Source: Bacillota bacterium
GTDB lineage: Bacteria; Bacillota; Negativicutes; Sporomusales; CTSoil-080
Assembly (NCBI GenBank): GCA_017889635.1
Contig: JAGGAC010000012.1
Coordinates: 1 to 58,632, forward strand
DNA: 58,632 nt
Reading direction: 5' to 3'
The position numbers and the translations under genes are program-made. The first letter of the stretch is position 1. Every line of letters begins with the position of its first letter. Under the pieces are notes generated by a model. It saw only the letters and a list, made by a program, of their open reading frames with translations. It made no database searches and was not told where the DNA came from. Shown here piece after piece: positions 44,426 to 55,236 of the stretch.

Positions 44426-45718
44426 TTAACTAAAAAAGGATTGAAGAGTCTTAACAACATATGGATCATAAACATAATTCAAAAACAGAAATAATATTAA
44501 GCCAACCATTCCGCCAATCAATGAACCATTAATCCTGATCCAGGCTAAATCTTCCCCTATCTTATCTTCAATAAACAAGTTTAGATCACTATCACTCATT
44601 CGTGATAATGCATCTGTAACCACCATTGCTACTAAACTATGATCCAAATCTATTAACTGCAACACCGCCGCTTTTAATCGCTCGTCAAGCCAATCCTTGG
44701 TATCGGCATCGCCAACCAAAGCCTCCCAGAATCGCTCCACTTGGGTTACCACCCACTCAACGGCGTTGTTGCTGCTCAAATCAGCTAAACAATATTCCCC
44801 CAAAGCTGCCAAGGTGTCCGTTAGTTCCAGTCGTGTAACCACATCACATTGCCAGGCAGCAAATGTTTTCGCCCAATGTTCATCATGCTCCAGCTTATCT
44901 GCAATTTCTTTGAGACTGTTATTAAGCCATCCCCTGAGCGGATGGCTCTCATCTTTTAGATCGACTAACAATTGCAATAATTCATAATGTAAAACCCGCG
45001 AAGCTTCTTCTATATTTAGAGTATTAGTCAACTCGGCAGCATCTAGCATTAACTTTTGCCACCACGCTTTTCGCTTACTTTGCTTATAGCTTTCCAAATA
45101 CTTTAAAATTTTTTGTTTGGTTTCTTCTCTCCTAACGGCCACTTCCGCCTCTGAAATAAAGTGCTGCAAAAGCTCACCTGTTTTCCCCTGTTCTATTCCC
45201 AACTTTAAGGCCCGTGAAAATTCAGGTGCCAAAGGCGTTTGACGTAAGTAATTTCGCAAGAGATACTGCCCGTATCTAGCCACGCCACGCGGTTCCAGCC
45301 GCTTCAAGATGTTCTCAGTATATTTCCTGACTGAACTCCGTATGGCCTTCTTTCTACCTGCCCCTTCAAGCCAATTGGTTGCGAAATCTACCAGCCGCAC
45401 TTCCGACAGCCGTTTTTTCAGCAAATCTTTACTGAATAATTCCCTTTCTACCGCACAAGCAATCGCCGCAATAATCTTACCACGGCTACGAGGAACTAAT
45501 CCGGTATGCCATGGAAAACCGAGTGGTTTGCGAAATAAAGCCGTCACAGCAAACCAATCAGCGATCCCGCCTACCAGCGCCGCCTCTGTCACCCAATGAG
45601 CCATTCTTACTAACACAGACTGTGGATAGTAAAACTTTAGAGCAGCAGCAGCAGTAAACAAAGTCGTTACGCCACCTAATACCAGGTTAGCCCGTCTGCT
45701 AAATTTATTAACCGCCAT
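44426..45718 (-). CDS. DUF445 membrane protein, copy 1
   Basis: 430 residues. Two N-terminal hydrophobic segments (about 8-45), the family motif GGIADWFAVTALFRKPLG with PWHTGLVPR (about 46-75), a long helical domain and a C-terminal helix in NGSLIGGMVGLILFLFLNYVY. DUF445 (YheB-like) proteins are inner-membrane proteins without known role. ATG 45718 follows the copy 2 stop with GGTGG upstream. It forms a tandem pair with the next gene. Confidence 0.85.
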   Translation of the reverse strand: MAVNKFSRRANLVLGGVTTLFTAAAALKFYYPQSVLVRMAHWVTEAALVGGIADWFAVTALFRKPLGFPWHTGLVPRSRGKIIAAIACAVERELFSKDLLKKRLSEVRLVDFATNWLEGAGRKKAIRSSVRKYTENILKRLEPRGVARYGQYLLRNYLRQTPLAPEFSRALKLGIEQGKTGELLQHFISEAEVAVRREETKQKILKYLESYKQSKRKAWWQKLMLDAAELTNTLNIEEASRVLHYELLQLLVDLKDESHPLRGWLNNSLKEIADKLEHDEHWAKTFAAWQCDVVTRLELTDTLAALGEYCLADLSSNNAVEWVVTQVERFWEALVGDADTKDWLDERLKAAVLQLIDLDHSLVAMVVTDALSRMSDSDLNLFIEDKIGEDLAWIRINGSLIGGMVGLILFLFLNYVYDPYVVKTLQSFFS

Positions 45719-45720
45719 AA

Positions 45721-46971
45721 CTACCACCAATACCCAGCCAAATAAATAACCATTCCTGCCACTCCCCCAACAATCGAACCGTTTATCCTTATTATATCCA
45801 GATCCTTTCTCACTCGTTCTTCAATAAACATAACCAACTCTTCGGTAGAAAATTGTTGCAAGCGCGCACGGACAATTACCCCAATATGATTATGCTTAGT
45901 TTCAACCAGTACCAAAAAAGCCTGTTTAAGTAACCCGCCAATGTGCTGCCACCTACCATCTTGCTGGTTTAAATCAGCAAGAATTTTATCCACCTCGCTG
46001 TCAATCCGCTTATTAATAAACCCACGACCACTTTCTGACATTAGCCCCGCCATTAAAGTCTTGAAAAAAGCGCTGATCTTAAGTGACAAGTCCGGAACTT
46101 GGGCAATCACCCTGTTTTTCCAGGCCTCAACTCTTTGGGCTAAATATTCATCATTCGCGAGCCGCTCAGCAAGTACAGTGGCATTCTGCCGTAAAAAAAT
46201 TCTTGTGGAATGCTGCTCAGATTTCATTTGACTAAGTACTATCGAAGCTTTTTCAACAATCAACGCCCCAACGGTATCTGCTGTTAAACCAAGCCCCTCC
46301 AGTACTTTTCCGGCAAATTGCCTTCGTTGTAAACCCCGCTCATATATTTTTTTCGCTTCGTCAAACAGGGTGCCTAAAAGTGTCTTTAGCTGTGGTTCAT
46401 TACTTAATCTAATAAGCTCATCAATAATAAAATCCACTAATTTATCAAAATATCCTTGATTTATCGACCAAATAAGCATCTCTGAAAGCAGCCCTGCCAA
46501 CTTAATCTGTTCAGCATTTCCCCTCACTACAAAGGCAAAAAAATTCGCCAATCTATCGGTATCTACCTTTTCCAGCATTTCGTTACTTAGTCTCTGCCCC
46601 AGCTCCTTAAGCTCGCTCCTACCACCATAATCATCAAGATAGCGGCTTAACATTTCCACAACATCATAACGTTCTAAAAACTCCCTAATATTATCATAAG
46701 TAAGCAACTCTTCCTCTACCATCTCGACAATAGCCTGTTCAAGCCGACGCCGGTTTTTAGGAATAATTTCTGTACGAAAAGGAATGCCCAGTGGCCTATG
46801 AAACAATGCTGAAACGGCAAACCAGTCCGCCAGCCCCCCCACCATTGCGGCACTTGAGCCACTAGCAGCAAGGCCGCCCCAAAAACTATGACTGAAGGGA
46901 TAGCTGACAAAAAAGCCTATCGATACCAACCCCAACATTAATGTTGCTTTGTAACTGTTGGATACCGCCAC
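45721..46971 (-). CDS. DUF445 membrane protein, copy 2
   Basis: 416 residues. Same plan as copy 1: GGLADWFAVSALFHRPLGIPF with RTEIIPKNR (about 40-68), a helical body and a C-terminal helix in INGSIVGGVAGMVIYLAG. I prefer GTG 46971 (GGCGGTG seven bases upstream) to TTG 46977. It ends two bases before copy 1, so the pair is an operon; it may continue from the second ilvB, with an 84-base gap and no visible terminator. Confidence 0.85.
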   Translation of the reverse strand: MAVSNSYKATLMLGLVSIGFFVSYPFSHSFWGGLAASGSSAAMVGGLADWFAVSALFHRPLGIPFRTEIIPKNRRRLEQAIVEMVEEELLTYDNIREFLERYDVVEMLSRYLDDYGGRSELKELGQRLSNEMLEKVDTDRLANFFAFVVRGNAEQIKLAGLLSEMLIWSINQGYFDKLVDFIIDELIRLSNEPQLKTLLGTLFDEAKKIYERGLQRRQFAGKVLEGLGLTADTVGALIVEKASIVLSQMKSEQHSTRIFLRQNATVLAERLANDEYLAQRVEAWKNRVIAQVPDLSLKISAFFKTLMAGLMSESGRGFINKRIDSEVDKILADLNQQDGRWQHIGGLLKQAFLVLVETKHNHIGVIVRARLQQFSTEELVMFIEERVRKDLDIIRINGSIVGGVAGMVIYLAGYWW

Positions 46972-47061
46972 AAGCAATCACCGCCTAAAAATAGTCCGTT
47001 ATATTATTATTGTTTGCCTTGCTAAAATTCCACCACCATTAGCTTATTTCACCAACAAAAA

Positions 47062-48726
47062 TTAACCAATATCCACATATTGATCCAAGGCCGCCCCAGG
47101 AACAATCATTGGTGAAACTAAATCATCGCCAGCTACATCGGCTATAATTACCCTGGGCTGACGCTTACCCCAAGCTTCAGCCCAAGCCTTGCTAAATTCG
47201 TCTGGAGTTGTAGTCCGGCAGGCCTCAACGCCTAAGGCTCTTGAATGGCCAACAAAATCTATTTCCCTAGGAAGGAGACTAGCCGAATATCTTTTGTTAA
47301 AAAATAGTTGCTGCCATTGGCGGACCAAGCCTAAACAACGATTATTAATAATAATTACGATAACCGGCAAATCATAGGTAGCAATTGTATAAAGTTCCAT
47401 TGCTGTCATCTTGAAACCTCCATCTCCGACAAACAATATAGCCCGACTATCAGGTCTGCCAGCCTGAGCTCCCATGGCCGCCGGCAAACCAAAACCCATC
47501 GCTCCCAATCCGCCGGAAGTAAGCCAACTTCCAGGATCATCTATCTTTAAGTGCTGAGCCGCCCACATTTGGTGTTGACCGACATCAGTAACGAACATCA
47601 CCGGCTGCCCAATAGTATTGTCCGCTATATGCCTTATCAGCCATGGTGCCGTTAACCTTTCGGCATTATAGTTCAAAGTAAAATTCTGTCGCCAAACCGC
47701 GATTTCTTGCCACCACTCTTTTGTTTCCCCTGGATTGCCCATTTCTATCAGCAGTTTAAAAAGCTGCTTAAACTCTCCTATAAGACCAATAGCGGCCTTT
47801 ACATTCTTTCCCACCTCAGAAGGATCAATATCAATATGAATAATCATTTTATTAGCCTGATACCTCTCCAGATCACCGGTCACCCGATCATTAAACCGGC
47901 TGCCTGCCGCTATAATTAAATCTGCGCCAGCTACCGCGTTATTTGCTGGCTTATGGCCATGCATCCCGGTCAGGCCCAAATACTGTGGATGAGACGCCGG
48001 GAACGCGCCCAATCCCATCAACGTACTCACCACCGGCAACCGGTATTTTTCCACTACCTGCCGTACCTCTTTGGAGGCGCCTCCCCGTACAACACCTCCG
48101 CCAATCACCATTACTGGCCTCTTGGCTGACCTAATAAGGCTTGCCGCCTTTTCCACTAAAGTTCTCATATTGTCTGCTAGCGGCCTGACATTATACCGCT
48201 GTGGCACCATCGGACAAAAATCCAGCAAATCGGTCTGAACATCCTTTGGTATATCCACCAGCACCGGCCCCGGCCGCCCCGAACGGGCGATAAGAAAGGC
48301 CTTACGCATAACCTCAGGTACCAGTGCCGGGCTCTTCACCAGAAAATTATGTTTTGTCACCGGCATACTAATCCCAACAATATCTACCTCTTGGAACGAA
48401 TCCCGCCCCAATAAAGTCGTTGACACTTGCCCGGTTATAGCTACAAGCGGCACCGAATCCATATAAGCTGCCGCTAGGCCGGTAACCAAATTGGTTGCCC
48501 CCGGCCCCGAAGTGGCAATACAGACCCCAACCCGGCCACTTGCCCTGGCGTACCCGTCGGCAGCGTGAACCGCCCCCTGTTCATGTACTGTTAAAATGTG
48601 CCTTATATTGGCGTCATACAGCACATCATACAGCGGCAAAACCTGACTGCCGGGATAACCGAAAACAGTATCTACGCCTTGTTCCAAAAGACACTCTACC
48701 ACCGCTCTAGCTCCCGAAATTTTCAT
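47062..48726 (-). CDS. ilvB: Acetolactate synthase large subunit, second copy
   Basis: 554 residues, a thiamine diphosphate enzyme. VFGYPGSQVLPLYD and HEQGAVHAADGYARA (about 22-35, 47-61, with the catalytic Glu), FQEVD near 120, and the ThDP motif GDGGFKMTAMELYTIATYDLPVIVIIINN-type region near 435-465 are present. It is a paralogue of the ilvB at 50700. It has no small subunit beside it, so it may share IlvN or work alone. ATG 48726 has GGAGGT seven bases upstream. It is placed behind its own leucine T-box. Confidence 0.93.
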   Translation of the reverse strand: MKISGARAVVECLLEQGVDTVFGYPGSQVLPLYDVLYDANIRHILTVHEQGAVHAADGYARASGRVGVCIATSGPGATNLVTGLAAAYMDSVPLVAITGQVSTTLLGRDSFQEVDIVGISMPVTKHNFLVKSPALVPEVMRKAFLIARSGRPGPVLVDIPKDVQTDLLDFCPMVPQRYNVRPLADNMRTLVEKAASLIRSAKRPVMVIGGGVVRGGASKEVRQVVEKYRLPVVSTLMGLGAFPASHPQYLGLTGMHGHKPANNAVAGADLIIAAGSRFNDRVTGDLERYQANKMIIHIDIDPSEVGKNVKAAIGLIGEFKQLFKLLIEMGNPGETKEWWQEIAVWRQNFTLNYNAERLTAPWLIRHIADNTIGQPVMFVTDVGQHQMWAAQHLKIDDPGSWLTSGGLGAMGFGLPAAMGAQAGRPDSRAILFVGDGGFKMTAMELYTIATYDLPVIVIIINNRCLGLVRQWQQLFFNKRYSASLLPREIDFVGHSRALGVEACRTTTPDEFSKAWAEAWGKRQPRVIIADVAGDDLVSPMIVPGAALDQYVDIG

Positions 48727-48769
48727 CAGTTTTACCTCCACAAAAATTTTGAAATCAAGAAAAAGATAA

Positions 48770-49030
48770 TAAAAAACCGCCCCTATTGGCTATGCGCCAA
48801 TAGGGGCGGGTATCCGCGGTACCACCCTACATATTACTTTGTTCAACACCGGCCCATCAGCCAGCTACGCTCTAACAGGCGTCCCCGCTATCGTCTCAGG
48901 TGAAAAATCACACCCTGGACAATAGAGTTCATAGGTGATTTAGTGCAAAAGCGCCGCGCCGGTTCACACCAACCACCGGCTCTCTGAAGCGGTTAAGCCC
49001 TTACACCCGTCCCAGTCATCACTTTTTTTA
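48770..49030 (-). promoter_or_regulatory. T-box leader, Leu specifier, before ilvB copy 2
   Basis: On the minus strand the T-box AGGGTGGTACCGCGG (48814-48828) is followed by a terminator (arms 48797-48809 and 48777-48789, then six T). Upstream lie AGAGAG and GGTGGTTGGTG stem I features, then GAACTC in the specifier region: codon CTC (48925-48927), Leu. Uncharged tRNA-Leu should stabilise the antiterminator and allow transcription. The element lies inside the ilv cluster, after ilvC. Confidence 0.85.
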
Positions 49031-49073
49031 CATCTATACAGCTATGTATAGCTTTTACTAACAGCTAGATAGC

Positions 49074-50066
49074 TTACTTTTTCACCCACGTCATCATGGT
49101 CCGTAACTTCTGGCCAACCTTTTCAATGGGATGCTCAGCTTCCTTGCGTCTAATTGCATTAAACTCTGGCCTGTTAGCTTGGTTTTCCAGAATCCATTTT
49201 TTTGCGAACTCGCCATTTTGGATTTCAGCCAATACTTTTTTCATTTCAGCCCTAGTCTGATCAGTTATAATCCGTTTACCAATCATATAATCACCGAATT
49301 CAGCGGTATCGCTGATCGAGTGACGCATTTTTGCTAAACCGCCTTCATAGATAAGGTCAACAATAAGCTTTACCTCATGCAAACACTCAAAATATGCCGA
49401 TTCAGGTTGATATCCAGCCTCAACCAAAGTATCGAAGCCAGCTTTAATCAATTCGGTTACGCCGCCACACAACACTGCTTGTTCACCAAACAGGTCGGTC
49501 TCAGTTTCCTCCTGAAAAGTAGTGGTCAGTACTCCGGCTCTAGTGCCGCCTATACCGCGAGCATACGCCAACCCTATTTCCTGGGCTTTACCAGTATAAT
49601 CCTGATGAACCGCTATCAAGCATGGAACACCCATCCCTTCGGTATATACCCGACGAACAAGGTGGCCAGGACCTTTAGGCGCTACCATAAATACGTCAAC
49701 ATTCTCCGGCGGCACAATTTGACTAAAATGAATATTAAACCCGTGAGCAAAAGCAAGCGCTGCCCCGGCTTTTAGATTAGGAGCAATATGGTCGCGATAA
49801 ACTTGACCTTGTTTTTCATCAGGCAAAAGAATCATTACAATATCAGCTCCAGCTACTGCCTCGCTGACTGTACCAACTTTAAGGCCTGCGGCTTCCGCCT
49901 TAACCCAAGATTTGCTGCCTTTATACAGACCTACAGTAACGTCAATTCCGCTGTCATGAAGATTAAGTGAATGGGCATGGCCCTGACTGCCATAACCAAT
50001 TACTGCCACCTTCTTATCCTTGATAACATCCCAATTAGCATCAACATCATAGTACAATTTGCTCAT
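49074..50066 (-). CDS. ilvC: Ketol-acid reductoisomerase
   Basis: 330 residues, the short class I form. N-terminal [17 protein letters not shown] (about 24-40) for NADPH, then the Mg-binding region with [12 protein letters not shown] near 190-201 and [16 protein letters not shown] near 212-227. It converts acetolactate and acetohydroxybutyrate to dihydroxyacids for Val, Leu and Ile. ATG 50066 overlaps the end of ilvN by 20 bases; GGAG lies upstream. The longer frame to 50123 is unsupported. Confidence 0.97.
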   Translation of the reverse strand: MSKLYYDVDANWDVIKDKKVAVIGYGSQGHAHSLNLHDSGIDVTVGLYKGSKSWVKAEAAGLKVGTVSEAVAGADIVMILLPDEKQGQVYRDHIAPNLKAGAALAFAHGFNIHFSQIVPPENVDVFMVAPKGPGHLVRRVYTEGMGVPCLIAVHQDYTGKAQEIGLAYARGIGGTRAGVLTTTFQEETETDLFGEQAVLCGGVTELIKAGFDTLVEAGYQPESAYFECLHEVKLIVDLIYEGGLAKMRHSISDTAEFGDYMIGKRIITDQTRAEMKKVLAEIQNGEFAKKWILENQANRPEFNAIRRKEAEHPIEKVGQKLRTMMTWVKK

Positions 50067-50571
50067 TAAAGTATCTCCTCTCGTATTGGTGAATGGTATT
50101 ATCACCCCGGGCCAAGCCAACAAGACCGGTCCGGACTAATTCCAGAATTCCATAAGGGGCTAAAACCTCGGAAAAAGCATTAATTTTATCTTCATCACCA
50201 GTGATTTCAAAAGTCACTGTATGTTCGGAAACATCAACTACACTTGCTCGGAATACGTCCGCAAGTTTAAGTACTTCGCTGCGCTTTTCCCCGGCAGCGA
50301 TTTTTATCATTGCCATGCCACGCCGCACCGCAGCATCAGACGGTAAAATCTGAATTGCCACAACTTCGACTAATTTCTCAAGTTGCTTTATTACTTGATC
50401 GAGAATACCGTCATCGCCGCATACAACTACCGTAATCCTTGAATACTCCGGATCATAAGTCGTGCCGACGGCTAAGCTGTGGATATTAAACCCCCGGCGA
50501 GAAAACATGCCAGCCACCCTCACTAAAACACCTGGCTGATTATGCACCAGAATGGACAGCACATGCTTCAC
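50047..50571 (-). CDS. ilvN: Acetolactate synthase small subunit
   Basis: 174 residues. ACT domain at the N-terminus ([31 protein letters not shown] region, about 2-32) binds valine for feedback inhibition; a C-terminal helper domain follows. It activates the catalytic subunit made by the upstream ilvB. Start GTG 50571 has GGAGGAGG upstream; the longer frame to 50601 contains that site. Confidence 0.93.
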   Translation of the reverse strand: MKHVLSILVHNQPGVLVRVAGMFSRRGFNIHSLAVGTTYDPEYSRITVVVCGDDGILDQVIKQLEKLVEVVAIQILPSDAAVRRGMAMIKIAAGEKRSEVLKLADVFRASVVDVSEHTVTFEITGDEDKINAFSEVLAPYGILELVRTGLVGLARGDNTIHQYERRYFNEQIVL

Positions 50572-50699
50572 GGTAATCCTCCTCCCTCTCTCATAAAACA
50601 TCCTTTACCTATACAACATATAAATATTGTATCCATTATCCTCGTACTTTTGTCATTTGTCAATATACAAATATAAAAAGCAAATAGTGCAATAACTTC

Positions 50700-52361
50700 T
50701 TACATATCAATAAAAGCGTTTATTGCCCCGCTAGGATGAGCCATTGGAATTACTAGTTCATCCTCTGAAATATTCACCACAATTACCTCCGGTGCTGCTG
50801 AGGCCATAGCCGCTGAAAAAGCCTGCATTAATTCAGCTTGACTATTAACCGTCACAGCATGCACCCCAAAAGCAGCGGCAAACACAGTGAAATCAATAAA
50901 CGGCGGCAAGACGCAAGAAGTATAATTTTTGTCAAAGAAAACATGCTGCAATTGGCGGATCATACCCAAACCATTATTGTTTATTATCACTGAAATGATT
51001 GGCAGTTTATGAACCGCAATAGTATAAAGCTCTACCCCGGTCATTTTAAAACCACCGTCGCCAGCAAAATGAACCACTCGTTTAGCTGGTTGGGCAAATT
51101 GAGCCCCCATCGCCGCCGGCAGTCCAAATCCCATAGCCCCTAACCCACCGGAAGTAATCCAACTACGCGGTTTTTCAATCTTTAAATATTGAGCAGCCCA
51201 CATCTGATGCTGTCCAACGTCGGTTACAAATATACATTCCTTTTCGGCAGTTTGTTCAGCTATGTGGCTAAACACCCAGGCAGGAGTTAGGTTTTCGTCA
51301 TTAACCTCCTGCTTTTCCTCTTGTTGCCACGCATTTATCTGTGCCCACCATTCGTTTAGCGTCCCACTAGTCAGTCGTCCATTAAGAAGTTCCACAATCA
51401 TTTTCAGATCGCCAGCAAGACCGATATGAGCCTCTACATTTTTATCAATTTCTGCTGGATCAATATCAATATGAATAACTGTTTTACCTTCAATATACTT
51501 TGCTCGGTCGCCAGTCAACCGATCGCTAAAGCGACTGCCCACAGCTATCATAACGTCCGCTTCCCATACAGCATTGTTAGCATGCTTTAGACCGTGCATC
51601 CCGGTAAGCCCTAAAAACAACGAATGTGATGCCGGAAAGGCCCCTAACCCCATCAGCGTACTAACCACCGGGGCCTGAACTTTCTCAGCTAATGCTTGTA
51701 TGTGCTCTGATGCGCTCGCAGTTATAACTCCTCCGCCAACCACAATCACTGGCCGTTTAGCCTTTTGAATAGCCTTAGCGGCCGCTTCAATCTTATTCAG
51801 TACTTCGCCTGCAACCGCCCAAGAATACTTTTCAGTCTTCCCTTCCTGTTCAAACTCCACTTGGCTTGTTTGAACATCGCGGGGTATATCGATCAGTACC
51901 GGTCCAGGTCGGCCGGATCGGGCAATGCGAAATGCGAATCTTATAGTATCAGCCAGTTTAGTAGGATCTTTAACAATAAAATTGTGCTTGGTAATTGCCA
52001 TCGTCATTCCGGTTATATCAATTTCCTGAAAGGTATCCCTACCAATCATCGTTGTTGGAACTTGACCGGTAATTGCTACCACTGGAATAGAGTCCATAAA
52101 TGCGGCTGCCAGCCCTGTGACCAAATTAGTCGCCCCTGGACCGGAAGTTGCGATGCAAACCCCGACCCGACCACTTGCCCGGGCGTAACCATCGGCAGCA
52201 TGTGCTGCCCCTTGTTCATGGACAGTAAGAATATGGCGCACTGACGAATCCTTTAGAGCATCATAAAATGGCAATATCGTCCCGCCCGGATAACCAAAAA
52301 CGGTGTCAACGCCTTGCTCGGTTAAACATTCCACAATGATTTCAGCACCGGACAACTTCAT
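50700..52361 (-). CDS. ilvB: Acetolactate synthase large subunit, first copy
   Basis: 553 residues. Same motifs as the second copy: VFGYPGGTILPFYD, HEQGAAHAADGYARA with the catalytic Glu near 48, FQEIDITGM near 120, and GDGGFKMTGVELYTIAV near 440-456. It forms the first step of branched-chain synthesis with IlvN, which follows after about 130 bases. AGGAGGTGG precedes the ATG. The two copies are clearly related by gene duplication, but differ in the helper subunit arrangement. Confidence 0.96.
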   Translation of the reverse strand: MKLSGAEIIVECLTEQGVDTVFGYPGGTILPFYDALKDSSVRHILTVHEQGAAHAADGYARASGRVGVCIATSGPGATNLVTGLAAAFMDSIPVVAITGQVPTTMIGRDTFQEIDITGMTMAITKHNFIVKDPTKLADTIRFAFRIARSGRPGPVLIDIPRDVQTSQVEFEQEGKTEKYSWAVAGEVLNKIEAAAKAIQKAKRPVIVVGGGVITASASEHIQALAEKVQAPVVSTLMGLGAFPASHSLFLGLTGMHGLKHANNAVWEADVMIAVGSRFSDRLTGDRAKYIEGKTVIHIDIDPAEIDKNVEAHIGLAGDLKMIVELLNGRLTSGTLNEWWAQINAWQQEEKQEVNDENLTPAWVFSHIAEQTAEKECIFVTDVGQHQMWAAQYLKIEKPRSWITSGGLGAMGFGLPAAMGAQFAQPAKRVVHFAGDGGFKMTGVELYTIAVHKLPIISVIINNNGLGMIRQLQHVFFDKNYTSCVLPPFIDFTVFAAAFGVHAVTVNSQAELMQAFSAAMASAAPEVIVVNISEDELVIPMAHPSGAINAFIDM

Positions 52362-52414
52362 AAAATTCCACCTCCTGTCATAATGTTACATTAAATATAT
52401 AAAAATCAAGCCAA

Positions 52415-53485
52415 TTACAGCTGATCAATAACCAACCGTCCCATTTCTTCAGTAGATACCTTAGTCAGTCCTGTTCGATAAAGATCCTGTGTCCGGTAAC
52501 CATTAGCCAATACTTTATCAACAGCCTGCTCAATCCTTTGAGCCGCCTCCTCTTCGTTCAGAGAGAATCTAAGCAGCATCGCTGCCGATAAAATAGTACC
52601 TATTGGATTAGCCAGACCCTTTCCGGCAATATCAGGTGCTGAGCCATGTATTGGTTCGTACAGACCAGGTCCGTCCCCAATACTGGCTGATGGCAGCATC
52701 CCAATTGATCCGGCAATTACAGCAGCCTCGTCACTTAATATATCGCCAAATAAATTGCTTGTTACAATAACGTCAAAATTCCTCGGTGCCAATACCATTT
52801 GCATAGCACAATTATCTACATACATATTGTTAAGCTCAATCCCATTATACTCCTTAGCAGTAGCACCAGCCACACGACGCCACAGCCTCGACGAGGCCAA
52901 AACATTCGCCTTATCCACTGATGTTACCCGGCCCTTTCGCTTTGCCGCTGCTTCACAAGCCATCCGGACAATCCGCGATATTTCGGGAACACTGTACAAC
53001 TCTTTATCCCAGGCTTGTTCGACGCCGTCAATCATTTCAGACTCGCACTTGTCGCCAAAATATATGCCACCAGTCAATTCCCGTACAATCAGTACATCCA
53101 CGCCAGCAACAATCTCGGTTTTAAGCGGCGAATAATCTGCCAGCATTTTTGAAACTCTAATTGGCCGCAAATTTGCGTATAACCCCAGTGCCTTGCGCAA
53201 CCCTAAAATCGCTTTCTCTGGTCGAATGGCCGGCTCTACGTCATCCCATTTCGGACCGCCGACAGCTCCTAAGAGTACCGCATCACACCCTTTAGCGACT
53301 AACAAAGTTTCCTCCGGCAATGGTTCTCCAAAACGGTCGATAGCCGCGCCGCCAGCATAAGCAGTAGTGAACTCTATCTTCAAGTTATTATGTATGGCCA
53401 CTTTCTTAATAACATTTTGGGCTACCTCTGTTATCTCAGTACCAATGCCATCACCTGGGATTACTACAACCTTTCTGACGCTCAT
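52415..53485 (-). CDS. leuB: 3-isopropylmalate dehydrogenase
   Basis: 356 residues. Start [15 protein letters not shown] (4-18), the substrate motif with Arg ([10 protein letters not shown], about 102-111), catalytic Tyr in ELTGGIYFG, and [17 protein letters not shown] near 280-296. It oxidatively decarboxylates 3-isopropylmalate for leucine. The ATG overlaps the leuD stop by one base (TAATG), with AAGGGGG eight bases upstream. It ends 50 bases before ilvB copy 1. Confidence 0.96.
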   Translation of the reverse strand: MSVRKVVVIPGDGIGTEITEVAQNVIKKVAIHNNLKIEFTTAYAGGAAIDRFGEPLPEETLLVAKGCDAVLLGAVGGPKWDDVEPAIRPEKAILGLRKALGLYANLRPIRVSKMLADYSPLKTEIVAGVDVLIVRELTGGIYFGDKCESEMIDGVEQAWDKELYSVPEISRIVRMACEAAAKRKGRVTSVDKANVLASSRLWRRVAGATAKEYNGIELNNMYVDNCAMQMVLAPRNFDVIVTSNLFGDILSDEAAVIAGSIGMLPSASIGDGPGLYEPIHGSAPDIAGKGLANPIGTILSAAMLLRFSLNEEEAAQRIEQAVDKVLANGYRTQDLYRTGLTKVSTEEMGRLVIDQL

Positions 53486-53973
53486 TAGCAATCCCCCTTA
53501 ACATAATTAATTAGTCCACCGGCGCTAGCAATTTTCTGAATAAACTCAGGCAAAGGCTGAACCTTATATTCCTTGCCTTTAGTAACATTCTCTACAATAC
53601 CTCTGTCTAAATCAATCTTAACAATGTTTCCATTATCAATCTCCGCCACTGCTGTTCCTAATTCAATAAGCGGCAACCCGATATTAATAGCATTACGGAA
53701 AAAAATCCGGGCAAAGCTATCAGCAATAACGCACGGCACACCACTAGCCTTAATTGCCACCGGAGCGTGCTCCCGTGACGACCCGCAGCCAAAATTGCGA
53801 CCAGCCACAATAATGTCTCCGCTATTAACATTGCCGGCAAAGGTAGGATCAATGTCTTCCATACAATGCGTTGCAAGATCTTTCGGATCAGCGCTATTCA
53901 AGTAACGTGCCGGAATAATTACGTCAGTATCAACATTATCCCCATAGCGCCACACTTTTCCTTCTAAAATCAT
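53485..53973 (-). CDS. leuD: 3-isopropylmalate dehydratase small subunit
   Basis: 162 residues, the short archaeal/clostridial type. [17 protein letters not shown] (about 11-27) and [19 protein letters not shown] (about 61-79, swivel domain) are typical. It closes the active site of LeuC. ATGA overlaps link it to leuC upstream (four bases) and to leuB downstream. Confidence 0.95.
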   Translation of the reverse strand: MILEGKVWRYGDNVDTDVIIPARYLNSADPKDLATHCMEDIDPTFAGNVNSGDIIVAGRNFGCGSSREHAPVAIKASGVPCVIADSFARIFFRNAINIGLPLIELGTAVAEIDNGNIVKIDLDRGIVENVTKGKEYKVQPLPEFIQKIASAGGLINYVKGDC

Positions 53974-55232
53974 AAACTAACCTCCCAAGGCGCAGCAATC
54001 CGCCCCATAATCGCGCTGGCAGCAGCCACTGCCGGACCAGCCAAATACACCTCACTGTCAACATGCCCCATTCGGCCGCGGAAGTTACGATTAGTCGTAG
54101 CCACCGCACGCTCACCGGCCGCTAATATTCCCATATACCCCCCTAAACAAGGTCCGCATGTCGGGGTGCTTACAACCGCCCCAGCTTTAATAAATGACTC
54201 GATATATCCCTTGGCCATTGCTTCCATATATACTGCCTGGCTGCCAGGAATAACAATCGTTCGTACATCCGGATGAATCTGCCGTCCAGCAATAATCTCC
54301 GCCGCCTGAGCTAAGTCTTCAATCCGCCCATTGGTACAGGAGCCAATTACCACCTGATTAATCACCGTCTCGGCTACTTCGCCTACCGGCCGCACATTCT
54401 CCGGCAAATGAGGCAATGCTACTACAGGTGTTAGCTTATCAAGTTCAATATTTATTACCCGATCATAAATGGCATCACCATCAGCGCTCACACTAATATA
54501 GTCACGGTTTACACGGGAGCTAATATACTCTAGTGTCACCGCATCAACAGGGAAAATTCCGTTTTTGGCTCCGGCTTCAATTGCCATATTAGAAATCGTT
54601 AAACGGTCTGTCATTGTAAGTTCGGCTACACCTTCGCCTACAAACTCTAGTGCTTGGTAGCGGGCACCGTCAACTCCGATCATACCAATTAACGTCAATA
54701 TAACATCTTTACCGCTTACCCACCGCGGCATTTTCCCTGTCAGTACCACTTTAATGCTGCTTGGCACCTTAAACCATGTATCCCCAGTAGCCATAGCCGC
54801 ACCCATGTCAGTGGAACCAACGCCTGTAGCGAAAGCCCCAAGTGCTCCGTAAGTACAGGTATGAGAGTCAGCTCCAATAATCAGTTCCCCTGGAGCCACC
54901 AGTCCAACCTCCGGTAACAGCACATGCTCGATACCCATTCGGCCTACTTCGAAATAATTTTTAATATTGTGCTTTTTGGCAAACTCTCTCATGCTTTTAG
55001 CCATTTCCGCTGACTTAATGTCTTTATTAGGCGTAAAGTGATCCGGTACCAACGCGATCTTATCCTTGTCAAAGACCGGTTTGCCAATACGGTCAAACTC
55101 CTTAATTGCCGGTGGCGCCGTAATATCATTACCTAACACAAGATCAACCTTGCATCTAATAAGCTGACCAGGAACAACGTGATCCACTCCGGCGTGACGC
55201 GCAAAAATTTTCTCTGTCATTGTCATACCCAT
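53970..55232 (-). CDS. leuC: 3-isopropylmalate dehydratase large subunit
   Basis: 420 residues, the HacA-like short form. [4Fe-4S] ligands are Cys in VIGSCTNGR (about 300-308) and [10 protein letters not shown] (about 360-369); [17 protein letters not shown] (about 112-128) is also conserved. The enzyme isomerises 2-isopropylmalate. ATG 55232 follows AGGAGG; the longer frame to 55304 overlaps leuA. It starts four bases after the leuA stop. Confidence 0.96.
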   Translation of the reverse strand: MGMTMTEKIFARHAGVDHVVPGQLIRCKVDLVLGNDITAPPAIKEFDRIGKPVFDKDKIALVPDHFTPNKDIKSAEMAKSMREFAKKHNIKNYFEVGRMGIEHVLLPEVGLVAPGELIIGADSHTCTYGALGAFATGVGSTDMGAAMATGDTWFKVPSSIKVVLTGKMPRWVSGKDVILTLIGMIGVDGARYQALEFVGEGVAELTMTDRLTISNMAIEAGAKNGIFPVDAVTLEYISSRVNRDYISVSADGDAIYDRVINIELDKLTPVVALPHLPENVRPVGEVAETVINQVVIGSCTNGRIEDLAQAAEIIAGRQIHPDVRTIVIPGSQAVYMEAMAKGYIESFIKAGAVVSTPTCGPCLGGYMGILAAGERAVATTNRNFRGRMGHVDSEVYLAGPAVAAASAIMGRIAAPWEVSL

Positions 55233-55236
55233 AATA

